Part shown: piece by piece, positions 38,409-50,156 of the stretch
Layout of the letters: each line of letters begins with the position of its first letter
Position numbering within the stretch: position 1 is the stretch's first letter
From: Przewalskia tangutica
Lineage: Eukaryota; Streptophyta; Magnoliopsida; Solanales; Solanaceae
Direction of reading: 5' to 3'
Assembly (NCBI GenBank): GCA_029844215.1
Contig: CM056733.1
Coordinates: 12,769,501 to 12,833,500, forward strand
Length of the DNA: 64,000 nt
Translations under genes and position numbers: made by a program
The notes under the pieces: generated by a model
Told to the model about the DNA's origin: nothing
Seen by the model: the letters and a program-made list of their open reading frames with translations, nothing else
Databases searched by the model: none

Positions 38409-38661
38409 TTTTTTTGGTAAGTAAATATTTTATTTACCAAGTAAGAGTTATGTAACACAAGTGAAACTTCTGGCCACTTGTATAGTAGTCCCTAGGTGCA
38501 GAATCATAGAAACATCATAACAAAATCTCAACTGCCTACACTAGTCATACTCTAAGGATAGAAGTTCAATCCATGTAATCGGCTAGCAGGCCACGACTGC
38601 AAGCTTGATCTATACATTGTTGTATGATCAACCTCAATAACAATGTTGGTGGCCTTTATTC
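38409..38661 (-). mobile_element. 3' end of a minus-strand LINE, split by the Copia element
   Basis: On the minus strand it ends TATTTACTTACCAAAAAAA, the typical end of plant L1 elements (poly-T at 38409-38415 on plus). It continues after the Copia element at 47488. Confidence 0.68.
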
Positions 38662-40147
38662 TGAAAGTATATGTATGTCCAAGAGACAATCTGTATTAGC
38701 ATAAAATGTACTTTATACACATTCGTATTTATATTAATGATGATAAATATTATGTCATTTGCATTTGTTGAATTATTAGTTGATTGTTTATAATATTCTA
38801 TAAATGCATTCCTAGAGTTTACGTGTTTGTTAATGATGTGAGAATTAATGTTATAACGTAACTCTTAAATTACCTCGACTAATGATCATCGAGATTGGGA
38901 TATCGATGATATGTGATACGTCGACATGCGGTATGCATCATATCCTTAGGGGATGTAGTATGTCTCATTTGCTACGAGTTATGACAACTCGTGATGGATG
39001 CATGAATACTTGTTGAAGTATTGATATACTCTACTGATGCACTATTTGTTATATGTTTATAATGTCATCGGCATGTGGGAGATAGAAGTCCTTAGACTTG
39101 AGGTCTATATCACCTTGTTTACGAAGTAATGTACTTTGATCATGTCCTAAGCTCAAATGTCTTATAGATTGAGACGCGACTTGTTTTGAGTGCATTACAA
39201 AGTAGATTAAAGGTGGTATGTGAGCCAAGATTAGGATTTATTCCTTGAATGTATATTCAAGTGAACACTCATATACTCATATGGTATTAGGTTGACTAAG
39301 TCATTGGTCAATGCAATGGACATGTCAATGATATGGTCCTGTTGTCAACTAATATAGATGAGTTATAATGATCAAGTCGTTTGGATAGACACTTGACAAA
39401 TCCTAAGCTTGATTGAGTGTCTCATGAATGAAAGGATTTTATCTTCCCACATAAAGGTTTAGTTCACATGTTTCGTGTAGCTAAACTTTACATATTGAGT
39501 TCGTCTTCTGGCGCAGTAGGAGTTCCGTGTAGACTAATGTTATTAGTGTCAATATGTAAAGGCCTGAATGGTAACACGAAGTCAATTTTTCCGTCGATTC
39601 AAGAATGTAATCAGAGAGTATATAAATGTTCGGTTGATAATCGAGACATTAGAATAAAATAAAAACGAAGCAAAAATGGAGTAGGGCCACGACACGAGCG
39701 AAGTCAGATCATGATGTCAAGCATGGCCATGCGTGTCGATGGGTCCGAAATGACCCACTATATTTCGATTTCTGGACCTGGCCCACTGGGGAAACCCTAG
39801 CTGATATATTCAGCTATATATACAGGGTTTAGCCTCATATTTTATACATAATCTTTTATAAGATTAAACTCTACTGAAACTCTGTTGGAATTCCTAGCTT
39901 TCCAAAAGAGAGATTACATCAAAGTTTTAAGAACTTGCAAATCGAGGGACATTAGCGTGCACACTATCGGACTACACAAAGCTTCAACAATCCAGATTGC
40001 TAACCAATGTAAGTCTTCGTTCGAAGTATTACATTCCTGATTTGTGTTATTTACATTGTATAATCATCTTACAGTTTGACCGTCGTCTGGTTTGAAACAT
40101 ACATTTTCAAATTTTGCTGCGTGTACGAACCCGACAAAACCCCTAGA
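38662..40147 (+). repeat. 5' LTR of the Copia element
   Basis: Aligns with 46005-47487. Contains a TATA-like GCTATATATACAGGG near 39812. The block 39675-39745 differs strongly from its counterpart in the 3' LTR although the flanks match. Confidence 0.9.
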
Positions 40148-40148
40148 G

Positions 40149-40160
40149 TGGTATCAGATC
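40149..40160 (+). other. Primer-binding site, tRNA-iMet (Copia)
   Basis: TGGTATCAGATC, one base after the LTR; eleven of twelve bases match the usual TGGTATCAGAGC. Confidence 0.8.
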
Positions 40161-42060
40161 CTGGGCCATTTTGTGTGATTATACAATGAATATTAATGAT
40201 AATATGGGTTATGATTTGTTTAAATTTGATTTATGTCGTTTAAAAGCTTTAAAACCTTAAAATCCCAATAAAAAATAGTTTTGTCTCCAGATCTGTTAAA
40301 CAGTGATGTAATCGAGGAAGTCATTTAGATCTAACTCATCTAAGTTGATATGCGTAACCGGTTCGATTCGAACATGGTGCATTGAGACGAAGAACGAGAA
40401 GGTATTTGATGATGGTCGATAAACGTGTTGTAAAATAATGAAAGGGGTACGAAATGGATCTGCAAATCTGAGCCTAAACCAATTTTAGGGTTTCAGAATT
40501 GCAGAAGTTGTGTTTCTGGAGTCGAGGCGCCGCGACTCTGTTCAATAGGGCCACGGCGCTATTCATCCAGAAAGCTTAAAATAAAATTTTGGACTTACTG
40601 CCTTAGAAGCGACGCCACACTGTTAGGTCGCGCGACGACGATGCGAGTTTTCGTTATCTCGATATTTTGGCGGCTTGCCGACGTAAATTTTGTATAAAAA
40701 AAATTGAAATCAGAAACAGAAGTTTTAAGAGTTTCAGAATCTTATTGAAAGTTTTAAGAGTGTCAGAATGTGAAATAAAATTTTAAATTGGACAGATTTG
40801 ATCATTTCGGACAAATTTGAAATTAAAAAAAAATTCTGAAATTTTGATTTTTAAGTTCTGGAAATTGCAAACAGATCCCTGAAACCTGAAAATATTTTCT
40901 GAGAGTTAAAATTGTATTTTCTAAATTTATTGGGGTTCGAAATTAACATTTAAATTCTTGAGGGACTGAACTGTAAATTTTAAAAATTTACAGAATTCCT
41001 GAAAATCAGAATTTTAAAATCAAAAAATATTTAGAGACTGTTTGGCATAGACATAGATTTAAAGTTTAGACAAATAGACCTATGATTATCATTAATGGTA
41101 TATTATTGTATAATATACAAATGTGCTAAATGTTTGAATGTGATGCATTTAAATTATTAGCATAGCGTCCGCAATTATTGTCTGGGTAGGCGGCACCCAG
41201 TAATTGTTTGCTTTCAATGACCGCTATAACTTTCTGGGTAGACGGCGTCCACTATGTGATTAAAACCATCTTGAATCATACCTAATGGGTTTGATGTTTA
41301 CTCATCTAAATGTGTTTAGAAATTGCATGATAGGATGTCATATGATGTATAACATAATTGTTGATCTTGGTTGAAATCCCCAAAACTGAAAATGTTCCCC
41401 AAACATTAAATACAAGTCTAATTAAAATGTGTTGTTCATTATAATTGCTAGGGTGCAAAATCCTTTTCGGCGATACGAGTATTTATGCCAAAGCATTTGA
41501 TCTAAGTCTACGAGGACTCAGGTCATTTCATAGATGTGTTAAAGTAAAAGTAGAGGACAAATTTTTGTAGGTATTTACACCAAAGTGTTTGCTTGCAAAG
41601 ACTAAATTTACTTAGGTACTTAAACGCAGTCGCATAATGAGGTTGGCTTGTTTAGATGAATCTTTACTCCAAAGTATCGGACTAATCTAAAGACGCAAGA
41701 TTAAAATGTAAGATAATTTAATCAAACCAAGAGTTATGAATAAGTTTTGCAATTGATTGATGACCTACTGAAATGTGATATTGAAGTTATCAGCCAAAAC
41801 AAACATGGATATAACACATGTTTGGATCTTTGCCCATTATGACTTTTAAAATGTTTTAGGTTCGTATTCTACCTTGGGATCGTAGAAGTATGTAAAATAG
41901 TGAGAGCTAATTAAAACAAAATGTCATGTTAAATTAGCATATAAAGAATGTGTATAATTAGGAGAATGAATTTTGATTGCATTTTCCTTTCTACTTATAT
42001 CTTCAGAACGTCGAACTTCTCAATGAAAATGCTAATGGAATACAATAGATTGACTTGAAC
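40161..42060 (+). other. Unusually long untranslated leader of the Copia element
   Basis: About 1.9 kb between PBS and gag with no open frame above 60 codons. A CpG-rich block lies at 40520-40665; a stretch of degenerate direct repeats (CAGAATTTTAAAATC-like) at 40730-41030; and the repeated phrase CTGGGTAG(G/A)CGGC at 41180 and 41240. The leaders of most Copia elements are far shorter. Confidence 0.6.
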
Positions 42061-42790
42061 CAACTTTATAGATTGGCTCAGGAATGTAAGAATAGTCCTG
42101 AGATAAGAGAAAATTGAATATACATTGCACCAGGTATTCCCTACAGTGCCTGCGGAAGACTCTGTCGAATATGTAACCTTTGATAAAGTGGCTTATCAAA
42201 AACATTATGATGATGTCATTTCAGCTCAATGTTTGATGTTATCTTCTATGTCACCTACATTACAAAGACAACATGAGAATATGGGGCCCAATAAAATGCG
42301 TGTACATTTGAAGAGCCTCTATGACTCTCAGTCTCAGACAATGGAGTATAAGCTGCTCATATAACTCTTTAAGTGTAAACTCATTGAAGGGGGTCAAGTG
42401 TCACCACATGTGCTGAAAATGATTGAGTTGATAGAAAGGTTGACATCCATTGAAATAAAGTTTCACGACAGATTTGCTACCACACTCATCCTCCATTCAC
42501 TTCCGCGTTCGTTCGAGAGTTTCATTATAAATTACAATATGAATGGAACTAAGGCGAAGTTGCCAGAATTGCACAATATGTTGAAAACTTTTGAATCTTC
42601 GGTCTCCAAAAGCAAACATATTCTGATGGTTGGCTCCTCTAGTCATCCCAAACCAAAAGGTAAGGGACAACAGAAGAGGATGGGCTGCTCCGGCAGCAGC
42701 AATGAATCCCAAAGGAGGGGCGAAGAAGAAGAAGAAACTTCCAGCATCGGATGTGTGCATGAACTGCAACAGGAAGGACTGTACAACTCC
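42061..42790 (+). pseudogene. Copia Gag with an internal stop
   Basis: Two pieces in one frame, 42125-42364 and 42398-42800, separated by a single TAA at 42362. They show the UBN2/Gag-like core: DVISAQCLMLSSMSPTLQ, then LKMIELIERLTSIEIKFHDR and TLILHSLPRSFESFIINYNM. The zinc knuckle region, in the +1 frame at about 42740, reads CMNCNRKDC and lacks the His of CCHC. Confidence 0.78.
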
Positions 42791-43715
42791 AGGAGGAGGG
42801 ATGGCACCTGGTGCACCATCCTCTAGTGGACAAGGTATGTTTGTAATTGAAATTAATCTGTCTATAAATAATTCTCATTCCTGGGTACTAGATACCGCTT
42901 GTGGCTCACACATTTGTACAAATGTGCAGAGGCTAACTAATAGTAGGAAGGTCGGGCCTCGAAAGGTGGACCTGCGCGTCGGAAACAGAGCACGAGTTGA
43001 TGCTGAGCGCGTGAGATATTATAGATTAGATTTACCTTCCGGCAAAATTTTAATGTTAAACAATTGTTATTATGTTCCCTCATTGACGAGGAACATTATT
43101 TCTATTCCTGCTCTTGACACTGAGGGTTTTTCTAATAGCAATATGATTTTGTCTTATGATGATGTTGTGTATGGAATTGCGCCTCTTATGAATGGATTAT
43201 ATATATTAAACTATCGCAGGGAAATTTTCAATGTACAAAATAAAATAGTTAAGTTAAATGAAAGAAATTTTACCTACTTGTGGCATTGCAGACTTGGTCA
43301 TATCAATCAAACGAGGATAGAACGGTTGAGGAAATTAAATTACCTTAAACTATTTGACTTACAATCTTATGGTAACTGTGAATCCTATTTGAAAGGTAAG
43401 ATGACCATTAAACCTCTTTCTGGAAAGGGGACCCGTGCCAAAGAGGTGTTTGAGTTGATATATACTGATGTATGTGGACCATTTTTTACTCAAGCTAGAG
43501 AAAGTTTCTCTTACTTCATTACTTTTACAGACGACTTATCAAGGTATGGATATGTGTATCTTAAGAGACACAAATACGAGGCCTTCGAAAAGTTTAAGGA
43601 GTTTAAGTGTAAACAACTCTCAAAGAGTATCAAGACTCTTCGATCTGATCGAGGAGGTGAATACTTAAGTAAAGAATTTCTTGAATACTTAAAGCTTCAT
43701 GAAGTTCATTCATAA
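42630..43715 (+). pseudogene. Copia protease and integrase N-terminal half
   Basis: A 361-residue frame, +1 relative to gag. Protease: WVLDTACGSHICTNVQ (DTA where DSG is common; DTA occurs in Copia) at about residues 85-100. GAG-pre-integrase and the HHCC zinc domain: LWHCRLGHINQTRIERL, with the last Cys pair reading CESY, so one zinc ligand is Tyr. Integrase catalytic D at IYTDVCGPF and D/E at RSDRGGEYLS. It ends at a TAA at 43713. Confidence 0.82.
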
Positions 43716-44623
43716 TGGACACCTCCTGGGACACCACAGATGACTGGTGTTTCCAAGAGGAGAATATCGAACCTTGTTTGACATGGTTCGATCCATATGT
43801 TCTGAATCGAGTTCATTTTAAATCAGTTGAAAAGACTTCATATGAGGTATGGTGTGGCAAGAAGCCATCACTTAGACACATGAGGCCCTGGGGGTGTCCT
43901 GCATATATCACGAAGTTGATCACTGATAAGTTGGAGTCTAAAAGTGAGAAATGTTACTTCGTTGGGTATCCAAAGGAAACTAATCGATACTATTTCTATC
44001 TTCCTGGAGAACATAAGATATTTGTTTCTAGGAACGCAACTTTTCTTGAAGATGAATATGCCTACAAGAAAGAGATTTTCACAGAGATAGAACTTGAAGA
44101 AATTCAAGAACAAAGTAACATAGAGGTTGAACCCTTGCCGAGTGAACAAGGAAAGGATTCAGTGGGAGCTTATGGCGAAGATTGGGTACTCGGGGTACGC
44201 CCTTCGGCTAGTGGGAGTGCTACGATGAGAGATGCAGAAATGCAAGATCCTCCTTCACGGACCTCAGGATCAATTGCACCAGTTGCACCTTCTCCCATTC
44301 AGGAAAGACATGAAAATGATATTCCTGAAAGCTCTAATGTTGGTGGATCAACCAGCGCACAAGAACCTTCTCACAATCAGAACATACCTGTAACTGAACT
44401 GCAAAACACTCAATTCCGCAGGTCTACTAGAACTCATCGTCCTCCGGAAAGACTAAATCTACTTGTGGAAACACAAAATGAGTTAGATATTCTAGATGAT
44501 GACGAGCATAGAACCTACAATGAAGCAATGCTAGACATTGACTCAAAGAGATGGCAAGAAGCCATATGTATATCAATCAAGTGTGGAACTTGGTTGATTT
44601 GCCGAATGGGGTTAAACCCATAG
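43715..44623 (+). pseudogene. Copia integrase C-terminal part and linker to RT
   Basis: Starts just after the stop in a different frame. The alpha-helical block that normally follows GTPQ is deleted (about 60 bases). It resumes at YVLNRVHFKSVEKTSYEVW and continues with the GKKPS and CYFVGYPKETNRYYFY motifs of the Copia integrase C-terminus, then a Pro/Ser-rich linker and the start of RT. A frame break near 44600 ends it. Confidence 0.8.
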
Positions 44624-45191
44624 GATGCAAATGGGTCTTCAAGAAGAAGATTGATGCATATGCCAAGGTTCAGACTTATAAAGCAAGACTAGTGGCTAAA
44701 AGTTTTACTCAGTGTCCTGGTGTGAATTATGATGAAACATTTCACTGGTGGCTAAGAGAAAGTCTATTCGGATTTTGCTTGCTATAGCTGCATATTACGA
44801 TTATGATATTTGGCAGATGGATGTCAAAACTGCATTCCTCAATGGTAATCTAATTGAGGAAGTGTATACGAAACAACTCGAGGGTTTTTTATCCGAGTCC
44901 AGACCAAGTGTTGTGTGCAGGCTACAGAAGTACATTTATGGGCTTAAGCAAACCTGTAGGAGTTGGAACATTTGCTTTAACAAGGCTATCAAATCTTTTG
45001 ATTTCGTCAGAAGCAAAGAGGATCCTTGTGTTTATATCAAACGCAAGGATGAAGGCATTGTCTTCATTATTATATATGTTGATGACATATTAATAATGGG
45101 AGCTAATAAGACTCTCATGCAGTCAGTTAAAGATTGGTTGTCCAAGACCTTCATGATAAAGGATTTAGGTGAAGCCTGCTACATTCTGTGA
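44551..45191 (+). pseudogene. Copia reverse transcriptase
   Basis: Read across two frames (44551-44745, then 44748-45191): GCKWVFKKKIDAYAKVQTYKARLVAK, QMDVKTAFLNGNLIEEVYTK, KYIYGLKQTCRSW and the catalytic IIIYVDDILIMG. Catalytic residues are intact but the frame is broken near 44745 and 45190. Confidence 0.85.
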
Positions 45192-45990
45192 ATTAGGATC
45201 TATAGAGAATTCCAAGAAAGGCGGTCTTCCAATGGGTCAAGACATCAAGTTATCTAAGAAGGGTTACCCTTCTAGTGTTGTAGAACTTGAGCACATGAAG
45301 AGGATCCCATATGCTTCGGCTAAAGGATCGATCATGTATATCATGACTTGTACTAGGCCAGATGTGGCTTTTGCACTTAGTATGACTTGCAAGTTTCAGC
45401 AGAATCCTGGTGAGGAACACTGGAAGGCAGTCAAGAGTATTCTTAAGTATCTCAGACGTACTAAAGATTACTTCTTAGTCTATGGTGGAGGAGATAAGTT
45501 GGTTGTCACTGGGTATACCGATGCTAGTTTTCAGACAGATGTTGATGATTTCAAATCTCAGTCTGGTTACACGTTCATTTTCAATGGAGAAGCAGTGAGC
45601 TGGAAGAGTTCCAAACAAGCTTCTAGTGCTGACTCGACTACTGAAGCGGAGTACATTGCTGGATTGGACGCTGCTAAGGAAGTTGTCTCAATTTCTAAGT
45701 TCCTGAAGGAACTAGGAGTTGTTCTGAGTGCCAGTTGTCCAATAACCATTTATTGTGACAACACTGGTACAATTGCACAGGAAAAGGAACCAAGATCAAC
45801 TAACAGAAACAAGCATGTACCGAGGAAGTACCACATTCTCCGAGAGATGGTGGAAGGTGAAGATATTAGGATAGATTATGTTCCCACTGACAATAATCTA
45901 GCAGACCCGTTTACTAAACCATTAAGCTTGGTACAGCATAATGGTCATTTTGAGAACATGGGTATTAGATATGTTGGTGATTGGCTCTAG
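45169..45990 (+). CDS. Copia RNase H domain
   Basis: A 273-residue frame. RT connection: YASAKGSIMYIMTCTRPDVA; RNase H: VTGYTDASFQTDVDDFKSQS, VSWKSSKQASSADSTTEAEY, IYCDNTGTIA and the histidine region NKHVPRKYHILREMV. All acidic catalytic residues (D, E, D) are visible. It ends ADPFTKPLSLVQHNGHFENM with a normal stop before the polypurine tract. Confidence 0.88.
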   Translation: MKPATFCELGSIENSKKGGLPMGQDIKLSKKGYPSSVVELEHMKRIPYASAKGSIMYIMTCTRPDVAFALSMTCKFQQNPGEEHWKAVKSILKYLRRTKDYFLVYGGGDKLVVTGYTDASFQTDVDDFKSQSGYTFIFNGEAVSWKSSKQASSADSTTEAEYIAGLDAAKEVVSISKFLKELGVVLSASCPITIYCDNTGTIAQEKEPRSTNRNKHVPRKYHILREMVEGEDIRIDYVPTDNNLADPFTKPLSLVQHNGHFENMGIRYVGDWL

Positions 45991-46004
45991 GCCAAGTGGG
46001 AGAT
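45988..46004 (+). other. Polypurine tract of the Copia element
   Basis: TAGGCCAAGTGGGAGAT directly precedes the 3' LTR, the usual AAGTGGGAGATTG signature of Copia elements. Confidence 0.75.
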
Positions 46005-47487
46005 TGAAAGTATATGTATGTCCTAGAGACAATCTGTATTAGGACATAATATACTATATACACATTCGTATTTATATTAATGATGATTAATATTATGACA
46101 TTTACATTTGTTGAATTATTAGTTGATTGTTTATAATATTCTATAAATGCATCCTTAGAGTTTACGTGTTTGTTAATGATGTGAGAATTAGTGTTATAAC
46201 GTAACTCTTAAATTACCTCGTCTAATGATAATCGAGATTGGGATATCGATGATATGCGATACGTCGACATGTGGTATGCATCATATCCTTAGGGGATGTA
46301 GTATGTCTCACTTGCTACGAGTTATGGCAACTCGTGATGGACGCATGTATATTTGTTGAAGTATTGCTATACCCTGCTGATGCACTATTTGTTATATGTC
46401 TATAATGTCATCGACATGTGGGAGATAGAAGTCCTTAGACTTGAGGTCAATATCACCTTGTTTACGGAGTAATGTACTTTTATCCTGTCCTAAGCTCAAA
46501 TGCCTTATAGGTTGAGACGCGGCTTGTTTTGGGTGTATTACAAAGTAGATTAAAGGTGGTATGTGAGCCAAGATTAGGATTTGTATATTCAAGTGAACAC
46601 TCAGATACTCATATGTTATTAGGTTGACTAAGTCATTGTCCAATGCAATTGACATTCAATGATATGGTCCTGTTGTCAACTAATATAGATGAGTTATAAT
46701 GATCAAGCCATTTGGATAGACACTTGACAAATCCTAAGCTTGATTGAGTGTGTCATGAATGAAAGGATTTTATCTTCCCACATAGAGGTTCAGTTCACTT
46801 TTTCCGTTTAGCTAAACTTTACATATTAAGTTCTTCTTCCGGCGCAGTCTAGGAGTTCCGTGTAGACCCTAATGTTATTAGTATCAATATGTAAAGGTCT
46901 GAAGGGTAACACTAAGTCAATTGTTCCGTCGATTCAAGGATGTAATCAGAGAGTATATAAATGTTCGGTTGATAATCGAGACATTAGAATAAAATAGAAA
47001 CGAAGCAAAAATGGAGCAGGGCCGCGGTGTCACAGCGCCGCGCCGCCACTTACGCAGCACCGCGACGCCAAGTGTCCAGTGGGTCTGAAATGACCCACTA
47101 TGTTTCGGTTTCTGGGCCTGACCCACTGGGGAAATCCTAGCTGATATATTCAGCTATATATACAGGGTTTAGCCTCATATTTTATACACCATATTTTATA
47201 AGATTAAACTCTACTGAAACTCTACTGGAATTTCTAGTTTTCCAAAAGAGAGATTACATCAAAGTTTTAAGAACTTGTAAATAGAGGGACATTTGCGTGC
47301 ACACCCTCGGACTACACAAAGCTTCGACAATCCAGATTGCTAACCAATGTAACTCTTCATTCGAAGTATTACATTCCTGCTTTGTGTTATTTACATTGTA
47401 TAATCATCCTACAGTTTGACCGTCGTCGGGTTTGAAACATAAATTTTCAAATTCTGCTATTTGTACGAACATGACAAAACCCCTACA
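46005..47487 (+). repeat. 3' LTR of the Copia element
   Basis: Starts TGAAAGTATATG, ends ACCCCTACA. It has a CpG-dense block at 47013-47072 that the 5' LTR lacks. The minus-strand open frames are LTR sequence. Confidence 0.9.
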
Positions 47488-49379
47488 TGTTCAACCTGAA
47501 AGACCCTGCAATTACGCTCCTTCTAGATCATATAAATACAACAACCCAAAGTGATCCTGAACTTGCACTAGAACTGCTTCTACCATTCATATTGTTTAGG
47601 ATCCATGGCAGCTCATTTGTCCACTTCACAGCTTTCCTGTTGTATCCTTGTCATAGCATCAACTTCTCCCATATTCCAGCTGAATAGTCACACTCGAAGA
47701 AGTGATCAAGACACTCATCAATTTCATCACACAGTGGGTAGATTGCATCATTTATCAGACCCCATCAATAGCCTATCTCGAGTGTACAATATCCCTTGAA
47801 GTGCAAAATAGAGAATGAAGGTCCATTTTTGTGCCATATTGTTGCTACATATCACTTGTCTCCATGACATCTGCTGGTACTGGCCCCTCAGTTTCAGGTA
47901 CAGGTCTTTGACGGAGAACTCCTGCATATTTTGCACTTGTAGTAGATCATAACTTGTTTCCTCTAGAACAGCCTTTGACTTTCGAATATTGTGAAGTACG
48001 CAAAAGGCATGTTTAGACATAATATCCCATATAGACTGCCCTGTACCATAATAGATACACACCCACTTCACCCATAGCTTGTCTTTTTTAGTACACAAAT
48101 TCCACATGAGTTTACTAATAATATCCCTATTCCAATTTAGTACATGGAGGATATTTATTCCTCCGACAGTTTTGGGCAAGCACAATTGCTCCCAAGCCAC
48201 TAATGCTTTCTTGGTTGAAATATGGCCACCAGTCCACATATAGTTCTTGCATATAGCCTCTATAATTTTAATCACTTCTTAGGTAGAGTGGAAACCTGAG
48301 CCCAGAAGGTCTGAATTGAGAACAAAATTGCCTTAAATAAGTTGCAATCTCCCTGCATATGACAGAAATTTGGATGGCCAATGAGTAATTCTACCCGTCA
48401 TCTTGTCAAGTAGTGGTTGACACTGTATAATGAAATCCTTTTATAACTAAGAGGGACCCCTAGATATCTAAAAGGTAACTGTCCTTTTGCAAACTGTAAT
48501 CTGTCCAAGATGTTCTCTTGTGTCTCACTGTCCACCCTTCCAAAATAAATAGAGCTTTTGTTGACATTAGCTATAAGACCAAAAGCAACAGAGGAAGCTA
48601 AAAAGCAGTCATATATTTTACATTAGCTATAAGATCAGAAGCAACAGAGAAAGCCAAAAAGCAGTCATATATTTTCAAGTGTAGAAGTGACATCTCCCCT
48701 ATTGAACAAGAGTAGGTATCTGCGAATCCCAACTAAGTAAGATTCAGTTTTGCACATTAGGGATGATAATTGAAATCTGAATCATCTTTTAGCTGATTCA
48801 GCAACCTGTTTAAGTACTCCATAACTTTTACAAACAAATAGGGAGATAGTGGATCCCTCCGTCTCAAACCTTTCTTGGCAGGAAAATGTTGAGTTAGTTT
48901 GCCATTCACCACAATACCATATGAAACACTTTTGAGAAATTTCATTATCCACTGAATAAATAATGTAGGAAAGTTTAGGCTAGTGAGTACCTGCATCAGA
49001 AACACCCATTCAACTGAGTCATATCTTTCTGCATGTCAATTTTCATCATACACCTGGTGAAATCCCTTTCATTCCATACCCTTTGACGAGTTCATGACTC
49101 AAGATGATGTTGTCAGTGATGATTCTGCGTGGTGCAAAAGATGCTTGATTACCATCCACAATCATCTCCATAATGTTTTGCATTCTAATTGTTAATATCT
49201 TATAGATGATTTTTATATCGCTGTGCAGCAAACGATGGGTCTAAACTCCCTCACTATGATTGGATTTTTCACCTTTGGAATCAAGGTTACATTAGTACAA
49301 TTCAATGCTTTAGGGATCTGGATTGTATCAAAGAACTCCTTTAATGCTTGAGTCACTTCCTCTCCTATAGTAGGCCATA
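47488..49379 (-). mobile_element. Minus-strand LINE RT and C-terminal part
   Basis: Minus-strand frames give the L1 RT: KALNCTNVTLIPKVKN (about 49330), MQNIMEMIVDGNQASFAPRR, IILSHELVKGYGMKG, the KKGLRRRDPLSPYLF block, and a degraded FADD (reading FADT) near 48730. Its C-terminal region (48275-47748) includes CLPKTVGGINILHVLNWN. Broken by several stops. The 5' part is replaced by the gypsy LTR at 49380. Confidence 0.83.
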
Positions 49380-50156
49380 TGTCACGCCCTAAACTATGGT
49401 CTAGGCATAATACGACATTCGATGCCTGACTGCATGTGACCGAGTAAATCACATGACTTGCTGAATCAACATGGTACATGTAATGACGCGGAATGTAATA
49501 TATAAACACACTAAGCTACCGAAAAGTCTAACTGAATAATCATAAATGCAGAAAATCTGAAATACATAAAAGCTTGCAAAAACTGATTGACTGCAACTCT
49601 AGTCTATGAAGCCTCTAATAAATCTGATCGATTTCTGGGACAAGTCCCCAACATACCTTCTTGTATGGTGAAAAGGCGAAAATGAAATGATGCCTCAAGG
49701 AAGCTGGGTTCACTGGCGATTGATACGAGAATCCTAACGAGCAGATTCGTCATCGTGTAAATTATTTCATGCATCTCATCCCGAGAAAAAGGGATGTATG
49801 TACATTTGAATTGTACTAGTATGTAAAACCAACTGAAAGAATAAATAGTTATGGGGTGCTCGAGAAAGAGCAACCCAAATCAATAATATAAACATGCTAA
49901 AACAGAAACAGAAACATACTAATAGTTGAACTGAACAAGAGAAGTATAGTCATAAGTACTCTCTGTTCTGAATGTGAAATCACCTATTCTAACTGAGTTA
50001 ATAATCTGTGGCCTCAGGCCCAAGTATACGTATATATAAACTATGGCCTCAGACCCAAATACGGGTGTTTAACATTCAATAGTTTACATTAAGTAACTAT
50101 AAATCATATTATAATGCATAACACTGAAATACTAAATATTACTATGCTAAGACATG
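49380..50156 (-). repeat. 3' LTR of a Tekay-like chromovirus, segment 1
   Basis: Starts TGTCACGCCCTAAAC, which in reverse reads GGGCGTGACA, a common end of these LTRs. It inserted into the LINE. It is interrupted at 50157 by the solo LTR and resumes at 54367. Confidence 0.68.

Larger units (their letters stand above)
38662..47487 (+). mobile_element. Nearly full-length Ty1/Copia element inside a LINE
   Basis: LTRs of 1486 bases (38662-40147) and 1483 bases (46005-47487) start TGAAAGTATATGTATG and end CAAAACCCCTA(G/C)A. Flanks are TATTC and TGTTC, a target duplication with one mismatch. The order PBS, long leader, gag, protease, integrase, RT, RNase H, polypurine tract is the Copia order. It is inactive: an in-frame stop in gag, at least five frame breaks, and a deletion in integrase. 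Confidence 0.9.

Noticed and set aside
38662..47487. The Copia element as currently mobile
   Set aside because: LTR ends and primer site are good, but gag has a stop, the integrase is deleted in part, and at least five frame breaks exist.
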